A stretch of DNA of 64,000 bases from Balneatrix alpica DSM 16621 (GTDB lineage Bacteria > Pseudomonadota > Gammaproteobacteria > Pseudomonadales > Balneatricaceae), in the NCBI RefSeq assembly GCF_000619885.1, contig NZ_JHUZ01000015.1:62001-126000 (forward strand), read 5' to 3'. Made by a program: the position numbers and the translations under genes. This document shows positions 53,692 through 61,794 of the stretch, piece by piece (positions within the stretch are counted from its first letter, which is position 1; each line of letters starts with the position of its first letter). Below the pieces are notes generated by a model. That model was not told the DNA's origin. It ran no database searches and worked only from the letters and a program-made list of their open reading frames with translations.

Positions 53692-55412
53692 TAGCCTGCT
53701 CCCGATATCGCGGGAGCCTGGAGCTGTGCTAAAAAATCCTGCAAACGCCCCACATGTTGGCGGATATCATAGCGATGGCGCTGTTGCCAAGCCTGATCAC
53801 AAAGCTGCTGCCACTGGGGAGAAGACATGATTGCCGCCAGACGCCCCACCTCGGAAAATTCCATCTGATACAAGCTACCCTGATAAAGACGCTGATAGCC
53901 CCAGAAATCCCTTGAAGCCAAGACCGGCAACCCAGCCGCCGCATACACCAGTGAAGAGGTAGCGACCGAGGTGGTGGCAAACATCTTAAAAGCCTCCTGC
54001 ATGAATAGATCAGTGCACTGGGTCGATATTTTGTAAAACATCTGGTGATAAGACAGAGCAAAGCCACCATGACAACGCCGAATACTCTCCACTAAGGCTG
54101 CAGGATCACGAATCGGCTCATGCACAATTAAAAAGGGCTTAATTGAGTCAGGCAGGGTGTCAATAAAAGCGCGAGTTGCTGGAGACATGCCGGCGTAATA
54201 GTGCAAATAAATCCCCTGCTCCAACACTTGTCTGGCCACTTGAGCCAAGGGAGCACGCGAAGGCTCATTAAACTCACTAAACAGCATCGACAGGGCAGCA
54301 AGATGAAAGCCATCTTCATATCGCTCCTGCTCCAGCGCAGGACTTGCATGACCAAAACGATAAAGATGCAACCTAGGCACCTCAGGGATCAGAGCATTCT
54401 CAACAAAAGCCCCCATTTCCTCCACCGAAGAGCTGTATATCACCCCCTGACAACGCTGCATCATCTGGCGATATGCCCGGGCCGTAACAGCATCCCACTC
54501 GACTTCATCCAACCCACCTTTAATCGGGTCATAGAGCATCTGTACTTGCACCGCTCTCGGTTGCCACTGGGCAATCACCGCTGACAAAGCCGCACCACTG
54601 AGATAGCAATAAGCTGCGCGGCGCATATTCCATTGAGGATGAATATAACTTTCGATGTTAATCAACAAACGTTGATCACTGAGCTTAACTTGCTGCAAAA
54701 CCTGCAATAACTGCGGAAAAGTCAGCAGATGACTCACATCAGCAGGTACCTGATCCACACTGATAATGGAATAGCCCAAATTTTGTGACAACCCGCCTAG
54801 CCAAATCACTTTGCGGCCTTGTTCACGTAGGGCCCTAAAAGTTTCAATCCAGGTAGTAGTGAAATATTGACTGACAATAATGACCGCTTGTGGATGCTGC
54901 TCAATACTTTGACAAGCCTCCTCCACCTGTTGCTGGGATTGAGGTAAGGGGAGGTATCGATGGACCAAATCGGCAATCGTTATCGTGTGCTCAGCAGGAA
55001 AGCGCTGCTGAAATAGTTCGATCACTTTTTCTGTGATAGTCGGGATAAAGTACCCTGTTTTTTCCACTTCCAGCTCTGGCAACTCATCAGCAGGCAAAAT
55101 ACTGATACCCTGCCAAACCCGACCCTGTTTTAAATTATCCAGCAACACTATCCGGGGAAATGCCGCCTGCAGATAAGGCAATATTGACTCGACATAATCC
55201 GGGCAAGGGCCCAGTACCAACGTATCAGTTTGCCCATTGCCCAAAAGCTGCCGTAGCTCCTCGACACTAGCTGTAGCAATAATAGCTTGCACTCGATCGT
55301 AGTGAGAAAGCCGTAACAGGAAATCAATCTTATCTGTTAGCCAATATGCATCCTCTATATGGCAAGCCTCACAAGAAGCAACAAGGTTTTCTTTAAAAGA
55401 GTGCATCATCAC
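53691..55412 (-). CDS. Large glycosyltransferase-like protein B
   Basis: A 573-residue protein of unknown family. It has Rossmann-like segments (QTDTLVLGPCPDYVESILPY, QAVIIVSQYFTTTWIETF, GRKVIWLGGLSQN) and, in the C-terminal half, YYAGMSPATRAF, FLIVHEPIRDPAALVESIRR and SSLVYAAAGLPVLASRDFWG, which resemble the nucleotide-sugar end of a GT-B enzyme. The start is one of GTG-ATG-ATG at 55412-55404. It begins four bases after the cytidylyltransferase stop; base composition changes from AT-rich to GC-rich here. Together with the following gene it is a candidate transferase pair. Confidence 0.58.
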   Translation of the reverse strand: MMMHSFKENLVASCEACHIEDAYWLTDKIDFLLRLSHYDRVQAIIATASVEELRQLLGNGQTDTLVLGPCPDYVESILPYLQAAFPRIVLLDNLKQGRVWQGISILPADELPELEVEKTGYFIPTITEKVIELFQQRFPAEHTITIADLVHRYLPLPQSQQQVEEACQSIEQHPQAVIIVSQYFTTTWIETFRALREQGRKVIWLGGLSQNLGYSIISVDQVPADVSHLLTFPQLLQVLQQVKLSDQRLLINIESYIHPQWNMRRAAYCYLSGAALSAVIAQWQPRAVQVQMLYDPIKGGLDEVEWDAVTARAYRQMMQRCQGVIYSSSVEEMGAFVENALIPEVPRLHLYRFGHASPALEQERYEDGFHLAALSMLFSEFNEPSRAPLAQVARQVLEQGIYLHYYAGMSPATRAFIDTLPDSIKPFLIVHEPIRDPAALVESIRRCHGGFALSYHQMFYKISTQCTDLFMQEAFKMFATTSVATSSLVYAAAGLPVLASRDFWGYQRLYQGSLYQMEFSEVGRLAAIMSSPQWQQLCDQAWQQRHRYDIRQHVGRLQDFLAQLQAPAISGAG

Positions 55413-55415
55413 TCA

Positions 55416-56156
55416 CTACTCATAATTATGAAATTGGGCGTCTTGGTTATAAAGGTTTAAATCACTTTCTGTATCAACTTCACCCCACACCCCATTGTAA
55501 GGGACACCCTGTATCCACCCTGACCCTTTGGTAATCAACTGCTGCAACATACCTGTTATATGCATTTTAGCCACTTCTTCATCACTAAATGTTGTACATA
55601 ACTTTTTAACCAATTGCCAACCTACTGGGGTCATTTTAATTAAACCCATATATTGGCCATCAACCTCTTCATGCGAAGCAATTTTATCGCCTATTTCAAT
55701 CACTTTATTTTGATCATCAAGCTTAAAACTTTCTGCATCATCTAGAGGATTATCAAACCTTCTCTTCCATAGCTGCCACCAGTTCTCATCATACAGAACA
55801 GCAATATCCGCAGAGCTTTCGGCTAGACTTTTAACTGCAGCAGATGAGTAGAAAATATCAGCATAGCTAATAATACAGGGGTATTCAGAAAGGTATTCAT
55901 CCGCACAAAAAAGAGAGCGCAGCATATTAGTGGAGCTCCACTTTGGGTTGTGAAACTGGCTACCAGAAAATCCCGAAAATCTATCTGCTAGATATCCCGT
56001 AACAACGGCAACATCTTCACACCCACCCAAACGTAAAGAAGTCAGCTGCCGCTCAAATAAACTCATGCCATTCACTTTCAGCATACATTTGGGGACATCA
56101 TTAGTTATAGTCCCCATACGGCTGCCGCGCCCTGCTGCTAGAATAATCGCTTTCAT
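55416..56156 (-). CDS. Probable phosphoglutamine cytidylyltransferase (Cj1416-like)
   Basis: A 246-residue NTP-transferase. It begins MKAIILAAGRGSRMGTITN, VPKCMLKVNG, and has PKWSSTNMLRSLFCADEYL, the Asn/Trp...Thr-Asn pattern of the LicC (choline-phosphate cytidylyltransferase) subgroup, then ISYADIFYSS. In Campylobacter Cj1416 joins CTP to L-glutamine phosphate, giving CDP-L-glutamine, the second step of O-methyl phosphoramidate synthesis. The two genes upstream match the steps on either side (kinase, hydrolase), in the same order as in Campylobacter. Strong ribosome site AGGAGG. Alternative: a phosphocholine-type cytidylyltransferase. Confidence 0.75.
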   Translation of the reverse strand: MKAIILAAGRGSRMGTITNDVPKCMLKVNGMSLFERQLTSLRLGGCEDVAVVTGYLADRFSGFSGSQFHNPKWSSTNMLRSLFCADEYLSEYPCIISYADIFYSSAAVKSLAESSADIAVLYDENWWQLWKRRFDNPLDDAESFKLDDQNKVIEIGDKIASHEEVDGQYMGLIKMTPVGWQLVKKLCTTFSDEEVAKMHITGMLQQLITKGSGWIQGVPYNGVWGEVDTESDLNLYNQDAQFHNYE

Positions 56157-56165
56157 AATAGCCTC

Positions 56166-56759
56166 CTAACCAAAAAGCTTTTGCAACCGTAAAACATCAT
56201 CCTGCTGAAATGGATCTTCACGCTCTGGATGCCACATCCATCCTTGCCATGGCAGCTTATTCGACTCTATGGCTTCGATCACACCATCCTGACATGTAGC
56301 AAGAACTCTATAGTCTGCTGGACACTGGGTTAAAGCATATTGATGAAAACTATTCACCTCTTGTTCTATTTCACCGCATAGCCTATGCCGAAGCGCAACA
56401 TGATTCGAAACCCTTTCAAGATTTGCCCCAGAAAAAACTGCCATAGTTTGCATTCCACGACATATTCCCAAAACAGGAATCTTATTACCCTCAGCCCAAA
56501 CCAGTAGCTTTCTTTCTAGCAAAAAACGCAAATTCCGTTCCGAGGCATCTCCCCCTCCTGTTAACAAAAATGCCTCCGGCTTAATAGATAGCAACCAACT
56601 CTGAAGCTTTTCATTATCAATGCTAATAGCATTAGGAATAGGAAAAGGTAAGTAGCCTGCATACAACAGCCATTGCACCAATTTTTGGTCAGAAGCATCA
56701 CGAACTTCATTTCGCTCTGAATAAATATCCATGCGCTGTGTGTATACCACTCGCTTCAT
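56166..56759 (-). CDS. Probable CDP-L-glutamine amidohydrolase (Cj1417-like, class C26)
   Basis: A 197-residue class-I glutamine-amidotransferase-fold hydrolase. The catalytic triad is visible: Cys100 in LGICRGMQ, His177 and Glu179 in MWHPERED. TGGGDASERN lies at the oxyanion side. General relatives cleave gamma-glutamyl amides; Cj1417 releases L-glutamate from CDP-L-glutamine to leave cytidine diphosphoramidate. It starts by a four-base overlap (ATGA) with the kinase gene upstream and is followed by the cytidylyltransferase gene, as in Campylobacter. By itself it could be a polyamine-type hydrolase; the neighbours favour the phosphoramidate role. Confidence 0.78.
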   Translation of the reverse strand: MKRVVYTQRMDIYSERNEVRDASDQKLVQWLLYAGYLPFPIPNAISIDNEKLQSWLLSIKPEAFLLTGGGDASERNLRFLLERKLLVWAEGNKIPVLGICRGMQTMAVFSGANLERVSNHVALRHRLCGEIEQEVNSFHQYALTQCPADYRVLATCQDGVIEAIESNKLPWQGWMWHPEREDPFQQDDVLRLQKLFG

Positions 56760-59080
56760 ACTAACGCTTCAACTCTTTTAGCCGCACAATCTATCGATAT
56801 TACTTTTGCCTTACTCCAAGAAGAAAAAAGAGCCTCACCCACTCCAATAACAGCTGGAATATTTTGTTCATTGGCTCTAATTGCCATATGACTATTGACA
56901 CCACCATATGCTGTTATCAAACCTGCAATACCATGCGAGAATACCCAGTCATATCCAGGATCAGCACTCTTTATCAAAACTATCTTACCATTAAGGCTTT
57001 TTCCCGGCTCTGCTTGCACAGCATCCCCCCTAGCTTGCCCTAAAGTAACATAGTTAGGCTCACACTCCGTCAGCTCAAAATTATAGACATCGTCTGGTTT
57101 AGTAATCAGAGAGGGTAGCCACAACTGGCAACTTTCACGATATCTCCTTTTTCCCTCAGATATAGAATCTTCTAGTAAAGAATAAGGATCGTCCCAACCA
57201 GAATACAATTTCTGCACACATTTAATATCAGAATATGATAAGTCTTCTACAGAAAAACCTAACCCTTGCCCCCAACGCTTATAAAGAGCAAGTGCATCTG
57301 ACAAATTCTTAGTAAAAAGAAACTTAGAATACTCTCTAAGCTCTATCGCTGACTTAATAAAATATATCAACTCATCAACGCTCACATTCAATCCATGCTG
57401 AATCAAAAGACATCCAATTTTATTTCGATGAGCAGCAGTTAAACAAAATTCTGGTGACGAATCTGGTATATAAGCACAATCAACATGTGAAAAATAAAGA
57501 GCTGGAGACTCATCATACCGGGGAGAGCAGATATCATAGGTACCTGGTCTGAGATGACCGTATTCGGACAAAAAATCCTCTTTGCTTTTACAGTGAAAAT
57601 CATGTGCCATACGCTTACTAACTGTATTAATACTTAGCATAAATGCATGAAAGTCATGCTCTGTAAAAGCCCCCACGTTTACTAGAGATCGCAAGAGTTG
57701 AACTGCGATAAACCCAGCTCTAGCCAAGCCTGCAAAGGGTAACGTACCGTAACGCTTACAATCCTCCAAAAGCCAATAAATTTTTGACAAAGGATCAAGC
57801 TCAGAGTCTAAAACCCGCTTTCTTCTTTCAACCAAGCTATTAAGTTTATTAGCATCACTCAACCACAGGGCATTTTCAGAACCAATAATTTTGTTTGTCA
57901 AAAACAACAGGCTTCTTTTTAGTTCAGCCAGCTCAAAATTTGAAAACCCATGATCAATCAGCTTAGCCAAGCGCATATCAAGATCAAATGAATAACAAGA
58001 GAAAACAATCTCAAACTCAACCTTGTCATGCAATGCAGGCATTTTTATTAATGAATCAATATAATAATCAACAAGACGTTCAGCTAACCTGCCCTCAATT
58101 TCCTTTGGCAAAAAAGAGTTAAAAGAAACACGCACATCCACAAAAGGCTGCCCACCAAGACTCACAACCAAAGGAAAGCTTCGTAAGTTTTTATATCCGT
58201 AATTATTTCTTTGATAGGCCCAAATAGAGTCTGTAATTAAGTCTTGATAAAGAGACAAAGATAATGGGCGCGGCCTAACCCCAATTATTTCAGCAGGATT
58301 CCAGTCCGGCATAACACCGAGCACAGTTCTGCTTCCATATAAAAATACATGGGGTTGCTGTACCTGAGTGACTCGTCTATGAATCCTAGACAATAATCTG
58401 CTATGAATAAAATCATTAACACAACCACTATTAACATTAAGTGGTCTCACTTGTAACAAGTACAACTCAAATGGGTCTGCACACCAAGCAAACTCAATAT
58501 CCAATGAATCAAAATCGACAAGATCAGCAAGCTCCTCCAAGAGAGAGACAATATCATCAAACTCTTTAATGCCACAGGCTTTTCCAGCAGCAATAACTTT
58601 CGTTCTTGCCAACCCCATGCCTGATGTTACAAGATCAGTATCCCCCTTATCTGAATAATTAATTACTCTATATGGAGAGCCTGTTGATGGATCATGTGAA
58701 AAAGCCACTCCCGCTAGCTTGACATTTACTAGCTGTGGCTGCACAAAAACCTCATTATCACCACTATCAGTTTCGTATGAATCTATTACTTTCCCTACCG
58801 CGTCATGTATTTCCTTCGCGCCCTGAACATTTTTTAATGATAAGTATGCACCAGCATTCGATCCATAATATGTGTCTTCATCTAGCGCACTTGACCTAAC
58901 GACTAGTGGGACTTCACCAAAACTCTCTAGAATTCTATTAACATAACAGTTAGGGTCGCACCTCCAAGCCTTGACAGAAAAGCGGACCATAGGTAGCACA
59001 TTGGCCTTTTGTATAACTTTTCCAACACTCTCTAGCGTTGAAGCCTTGGTCTCAAATACAATCCGCTTTTCTACCATCAT
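56756..59080 (-). CDS. Probable L-glutamine kinase (Cj1418-like, PEP-synthase-related)
   Basis: A protein of about 774 residues. The N-terminal ATP-grasp domain of the PPDK/PEP-synthase type has PLVVRSSALDEDTYYGSNAG (about 60-80) and ELYLLQVRPLNV. A long helical middle part (about 230-680) has no PEP-binding barrel. The C-terminal swivelling phosphohistidine domain has GGVNSHMAIRANEQNIPAVI, with the phosphorylated His. Cj1418 uses this three-part plan to phosphorylate the amide of L-glutamine at the expense of ATP, the first step of O-methyl phosphoramidate synthesis. A rifampin-phosphotransferase-like role is the alternative. Start: ATG at 59080 (GAGTGG upstream), after the methyltransferase stop. 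Confidence 0.8.
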   Translation of the reverse strand: MMVEKRIVFETKASTLESVGKVIQKANVLPMVRFSVKAWRCDPNCYVNRILESFGEVPLVVRSSALDEDTYYGSNAGAYLSLKNVQGAKEIHDAVGKVIDSYETDSGDNEVFVQPQLVNVKLAGVAFSHDPSTGSPYRVINYSDKGDTDLVTSGMGLARTKVIAAGKACGIKEFDDIVSLLEELADLVDFDSLDIEFAWCADPFELYLLQVRPLNVNSGCVNDFIHSRLLSRIHRRVTQVQQPHVFLYGSRTVLGVMPDWNPAEIIGVRPRPLSLSLYQDLITDSIWAYQRNNYGYKNLRSFPLVVSLGGQPFVDVRVSFNSFLPKEIEGRLAERLVDYYIDSLIKMPALHDKVEFEIVFSCYSFDLDMRLAKLIDHGFSNFELAELKRSLLFLTNKIIGSENALWLSDANKLNSLVERRKRVLDSELDPLSKIYWLLEDCKRYGTLPFAGLARAGFIAVQLLRSLVNVGAFTEHDFHAFMLSINTVSKRMAHDFHCKSKEDFLSEYGHLRPGTYDICSPRYDESPALYFSHVDCAYIPDSSPEFCLTAAHRNKIGCLLIQHGLNVSVDELIYFIKSAIELREYSKFLFTKNLSDALALYKRWGQGLGFSVEDLSYSDIKCVQKLYSGWDDPYSLLEDSISEGKRRYRESCQLWLPSLITKPDDVYNFELTECEPNYVTLGQARGDAVQAEPGKSLNGKIVLIKSADPGYDWVFSHGIAGLITAYGGVNSHMAIRANEQNIPAVIGVGEALFSSWSKAKVISIDCAAKRVEALV

Positions 59081-59088
59081 CACCACTC

Positions 59089-59841
59089 TTATCCCTTGCT
59101 TTGCGCAACCCACATTCTTGTCGTATAGGGAACTATAATTTCACTTTCTTCGAGAGAGTTTACATATTCTTCTATAAGTTTTATCACATCAATAAAATTA
59201 TCTTTTGCCTGTCTCGCTAGAGTTGCATGAGAGCGCCACGCCTCAATTAAATCTTCCTTACTCAATCGATGAGTAACACTACCAGAGATAAAGTGTACAC
59301 CTTCATATAAACCAGACTGCTCTATAATTTCAGTCTGATCCTCTCTACGCTTACCATAACTATAGTCAGACACATTCGATTTAATAATTTCTTCAATAGC
59401 ATTCTGAACCGGATCATTTAAATCTCTATGATTCCAAAGCAATGCAATCCAGCCTTTTGGCTTCAATAAACGTTTTGCTTCTAACAGTGCCTTTTGTTGA
59501 TCGCAAACATTAAAAGATGATCCAAAAGTAACTGCGTCATACACACCACTTTCACGCCCTGTCGCTTCTCCAACACCATCATACCAAGTGACATTCTCCC
59601 ATGATTGAGTCCTGATCACGCCATAATGTCGCATGTCATCATTGGGCTCAACTGCATCAACAGTAAACCCTTCACTTAATAACTCCAATGTTAAATGGGC
59701 AACCCCAGCACCTACATCGCATATCCTACTACCTAAATGCAGAGACGATAATTGATAAAATTGCTGCAATGCCTCTTTAGAATATTCTGGTCGTTTAATA
59801 TAGGCTTTTGCTAATCCAGTATAATCCCACTCAGTTTTCAT
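59089..59841 (-). CDS. SAM-dependent methyltransferase, possible phosphoramidate O-methyltransferase
   Basis: A 250-residue class I methyltransferase: motif I ICDVGAGVAHLTLELL (about 40-55), VDAVEPNDDMRHYG, YDAVTFGSSFN and LLKPKGWIALLWNHRD. In Campylobacter two methyltransferase genes (Cj1419, Cj1420) stand directly before the glutamine-kinase gene and one or both are thought to add the methyl group to the phosphoramidate. Here a single one occupies the same position. It overlaps the upstream kinase gene by 11 bases and has a G-rich ribosome site. Substrate is inferred from position only. Confidence 0.72.
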   Translation of the reverse strand: MKTEWDYTGLAKAYIKRPEYSKEALQQFYQLSSLHLGSRICDVGAGVAHLTLELLSEGFTVDAVEPNDDMRHYGVIRTQSWENVTWYDGVGEATGRESGVYDAVTFGSSFNVCDQQKALLEAKRLLKPKGWIALLWNHRDLNDPVQNAIEEIIKSNVSDYSYGKRREDQTEIIEQSGLYEGVHFISGSVTHRLSKEDLIEAWRSHATLARQAKDNFIDVIKLIEEYVNSLEESEIIVPYTTRMWVAQSKG

Positions 59842-60352
59842 TCCCCCCCCTCATGTATCCTATAATATCTTCTGCCAAACTAAATATATCAGGCTGGTTT
59901 TCCCCAGCCACAACAAAATCTGAACTCTTTGGAAACTCAATCTCTCCTTCCATACCAGGCACCCTACCACCCGAAAATTTCCCAGATAAAGAGTACAATC
60001 CTTTCTGATTTCTAATCTTTAATATCTCTAATGGAACATCAAGAAAAACCTCATAATAATCTTGAATATTTTCCCTATTCCAGTCACGAACCATATCAAA
60101 CATTGATACAGTTGCGCATATTACAAAATGCCCTTGATCTGAAAGCATCTTACACAATTTTGCGTAGAAGAAGGCTAGCCTCTTTCTATCCTCCTTCTCG
60201 TATCCCAGCTGAAAATGCAATAAAGCTCCACGAAGGTCATCGCCATCAAGCACAATAGGATTAACCCCGTTGCTGCGAACTTTTTCGGCTATAGCCTTAG
60301 CTAGGGTTGACTTTCCCGCGCCCGGTAATCCAGTTATCCAAATGCAGCTCAT
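59831..60352 (-). CDS. Adenylylsulfate-kinase-like protein, probable CDP-amidate kinase (Cj1415-like)
   Basis: A 173-residue P-loop kinase of the APS-kinase fold: Walker A GLPGAGKST (residues 8-16), VLDGDDLRGALLHFQLGY, and EVFLDVPLEILKIR with NQKGLYS. It differs from true CysC by lacking the ENIRR and SPYR segments, having instead RDWNRENIQDYYE. In Campylobacter, Cj1415 adds a 3'-phosphate to cytidine diphosphoramidate, which makes a PAPS-like donor. The gene is linked to the other four pathway genes but sits upstream of the methyltransferase. Making ordinary PAPS for the neighbouring sulfotransferase is the main alternative. Confidence 0.72.
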   Translation of the reverse strand: MSCIWITGLPGAGKSTLAKAIAEKVRSNGVNPIVLDGDDLRGALLHFQLGYEKEDRKRLAFFYAKLCKMLSDQGHFVICATVSMFDMVRDWNRENIQDYYEVFLDVPLEILKIRNQKGLYSLSGKFSGGRVPGMEGEIEFPKSSDFVVAGENQPDIFSLAEDIIGYMRGGNEN

Positions 60353-60360
60353 TTTCCTTC

Positions 60361-60627
60361 CTAAAGAACAGCTGGAAAAATTCTTATGCTATCTCTCTCA
60401 AAGCCTTGCAATGTAAGATCTTTCACAATCTCCGAATAATAAGACGAGGCAACAATAATACTCACACCCTTTTTCGGGACATCATTAATAGAAAGTACAG
60501 GCTTACCCAAAAAAAAACTACCAACCTTTCCAATATCAGAATCAATAAAACCTAGAACTTCTTCAGAGAAGCGATAATACTTTAAGCACTTCTCACCTCC
60601 TTCACCAGCCCCATATATATAAATCAT
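60361..60627 (-). CDS. Stand-alone Rossmann-like module protein
   Basis: An 88-residue protein: IYIYGAGEGGEKCLKYY at the start, LGFIDSDIGKVG, ISINDVPKKG-like sequence (LSINDVPKKG) and VSIIVASSYYSEIVKDL. The pattern is a half Rossmann fold with the glycine loop YGAG and a second strand ending in Asp, resembling the N-terminal dinucleotide- or UDP-sugar-binding part of PglD-like enzymes. It is nearly the same as the N-terminal part of the FkbM protein encoded 1.2 kb away. It could be a nucleotide-binding partner of the sulfotransferase-like protein, whose gene overlaps it by four bases. Function unknown. Confidence 0.75.
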   Translation of the reverse strand: MIYIYGAGEGGEKCLKYYRFSEEVLGFIDSDIGKVGSFFLGKPVLSINDVPKKGVSIIVASSYYSEIVKDLTLQGFERDSIRIFPAVL

Positions 60628-61709
60628 ATCAACCTCACCGGCTTAGGAAGAATGTCAAAATTATCTTTAACAAAACCAATTAAGTTAGATATTCTTGCCG
60701 ATCTATAACCAACAACAATCTTCTCAAAATCAAAGATATCAGGTAGCTCTACCTTTTTCTCAATATAAGGATAGCCCCAGGCTAACATTTTGTCTCGTGT
60801 CAAGTATGATAGCACCGCCTTATCATGATCAGAGAAAAAATCATTATGTGATCGATTCGCCGCCACATTTCCTAACCCTGATATTTTCTCACCATTGTTA
60901 ATGTATACCCAAGGTTCGCCGCCAAAAGTGCTTTTCAATAAAATAGGATGCCAATCAATTTCTAACCACTCAGCCACTCTTCGCATTGTCAACTCTGGCT
61001 CAGCATGGAGCTGCTCAAATTTAAAGCCTTTTATACTGTCATAGTCACCATTAATCGGAGTACCAGAATACAGCATCTGTCGCAACATCCCATACAAATA
61101 CTCCTCATTAAACCCATATTCATTTATATAATGTTTAATATGCGACCCAAGGGAAATAATAGGATTTCTTATAACATGCAAAATTTTTGCATTAGGAAAG
61201 TCTTCTAAAAAATCGAGCAAGTACACTTGATCTGGAGAATGCAACTGGCATGCACATAAACCATCATCTGCAGACTTCCATTCTCTCCCAAGATATAAAT
61301 TTTCAAAAGAGACATGCAGGGAAAGAAGGAATGAGGCACGGTTAGAAAAACCCCTTTCCTTAAAATCTAAAAAAAATCCGCTTAAACTTTCTTTAAAATT
61401 TTTCTCAGAAACAGTCATCCCCTTTCCTGAATTGAATGAGCACAAATTCATAACCTGAGGTGCATCTATTCTTGAATACAAATCAGAATTCCCACCATAT
61501 ACATCAAAGAGAGTCGCAAAATAATAGCAAAATTTGTTCAAAACATTGGAAAAAGAGTCCTGATCTTCTACTTCATTTCGCCAAAAACTATAAAAACCAT
61601 TCAGGATATAGGGAGGTAGAGTCAGAATGGAGGGATGGCTATCCAACATGCTAGACACTAACATAGACCCGCTACGATTATAAAAGACGATACCCAAAAC
61701 TTTCATCAT
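60624..61709 (-). CDS. Sulfotransferase-fold protein
   Basis: A 361-residue protein with the PAPS-binding signatures: the 5'-phosphosulfate loop NRSGSMLVSSMLDSHP (about 11-26) and the 3'-phosphate loop ILHVIRNPIISLGSHIKH (about 165-182). A catalytic His-Trp-containing segment near the end (EWLEIDWHPILLKSTFGG) resembles carbohydrate sulfotransferases. It is the first gene of the big minus-strand operon. Its donor may be PAPS or, because the operon also seems to make a 3'-phosphorylated CDP-phosphoramidate, that compound. Two ATGs start the gene; both have GGGGG upstream. The 85-base gap to the divergent FkbM gene holds the operon promoter. Confidence 0.78.
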   Translation of the reverse strand: MMKVLGIVFYNRSGSMLVSSMLDSHPSILTLPPYILNGFYSFWRNEVEDQDSFSNVLNKFCYYFATLFDVYGGNSDLYSRIDAPQVMNLCSFNSGKGMTVSEKNFKESLSGFFLDFKERGFSNRASFLLSLHVSFENLYLGREWKSADDGLCACQLHSPDQVYLLDFLEDFPNAKILHVIRNPIISLGSHIKHYINEYGFNEEYLYGMLRQMLYSGTPINGDYDSIKGFKFEQLHAEPELTMRRVAEWLEIDWHPILLKSTFGGEPWVYINNGEKISGLGNVAANRSHNDFFSDHDKAVLSYLTRDKMLAWGYPYIEKKVELPDIFDFEKIVVGYRSARISNLIGFVKDNFDILPKPVRLI

Positions 61710-61794
61710 GTCCCCCTAATCCATCCATTTACAACCCACAAAAGTTAGCGCATCATCCTTACCCAAGTCCACTCATAGAAAAGGCTTTTTCTAC

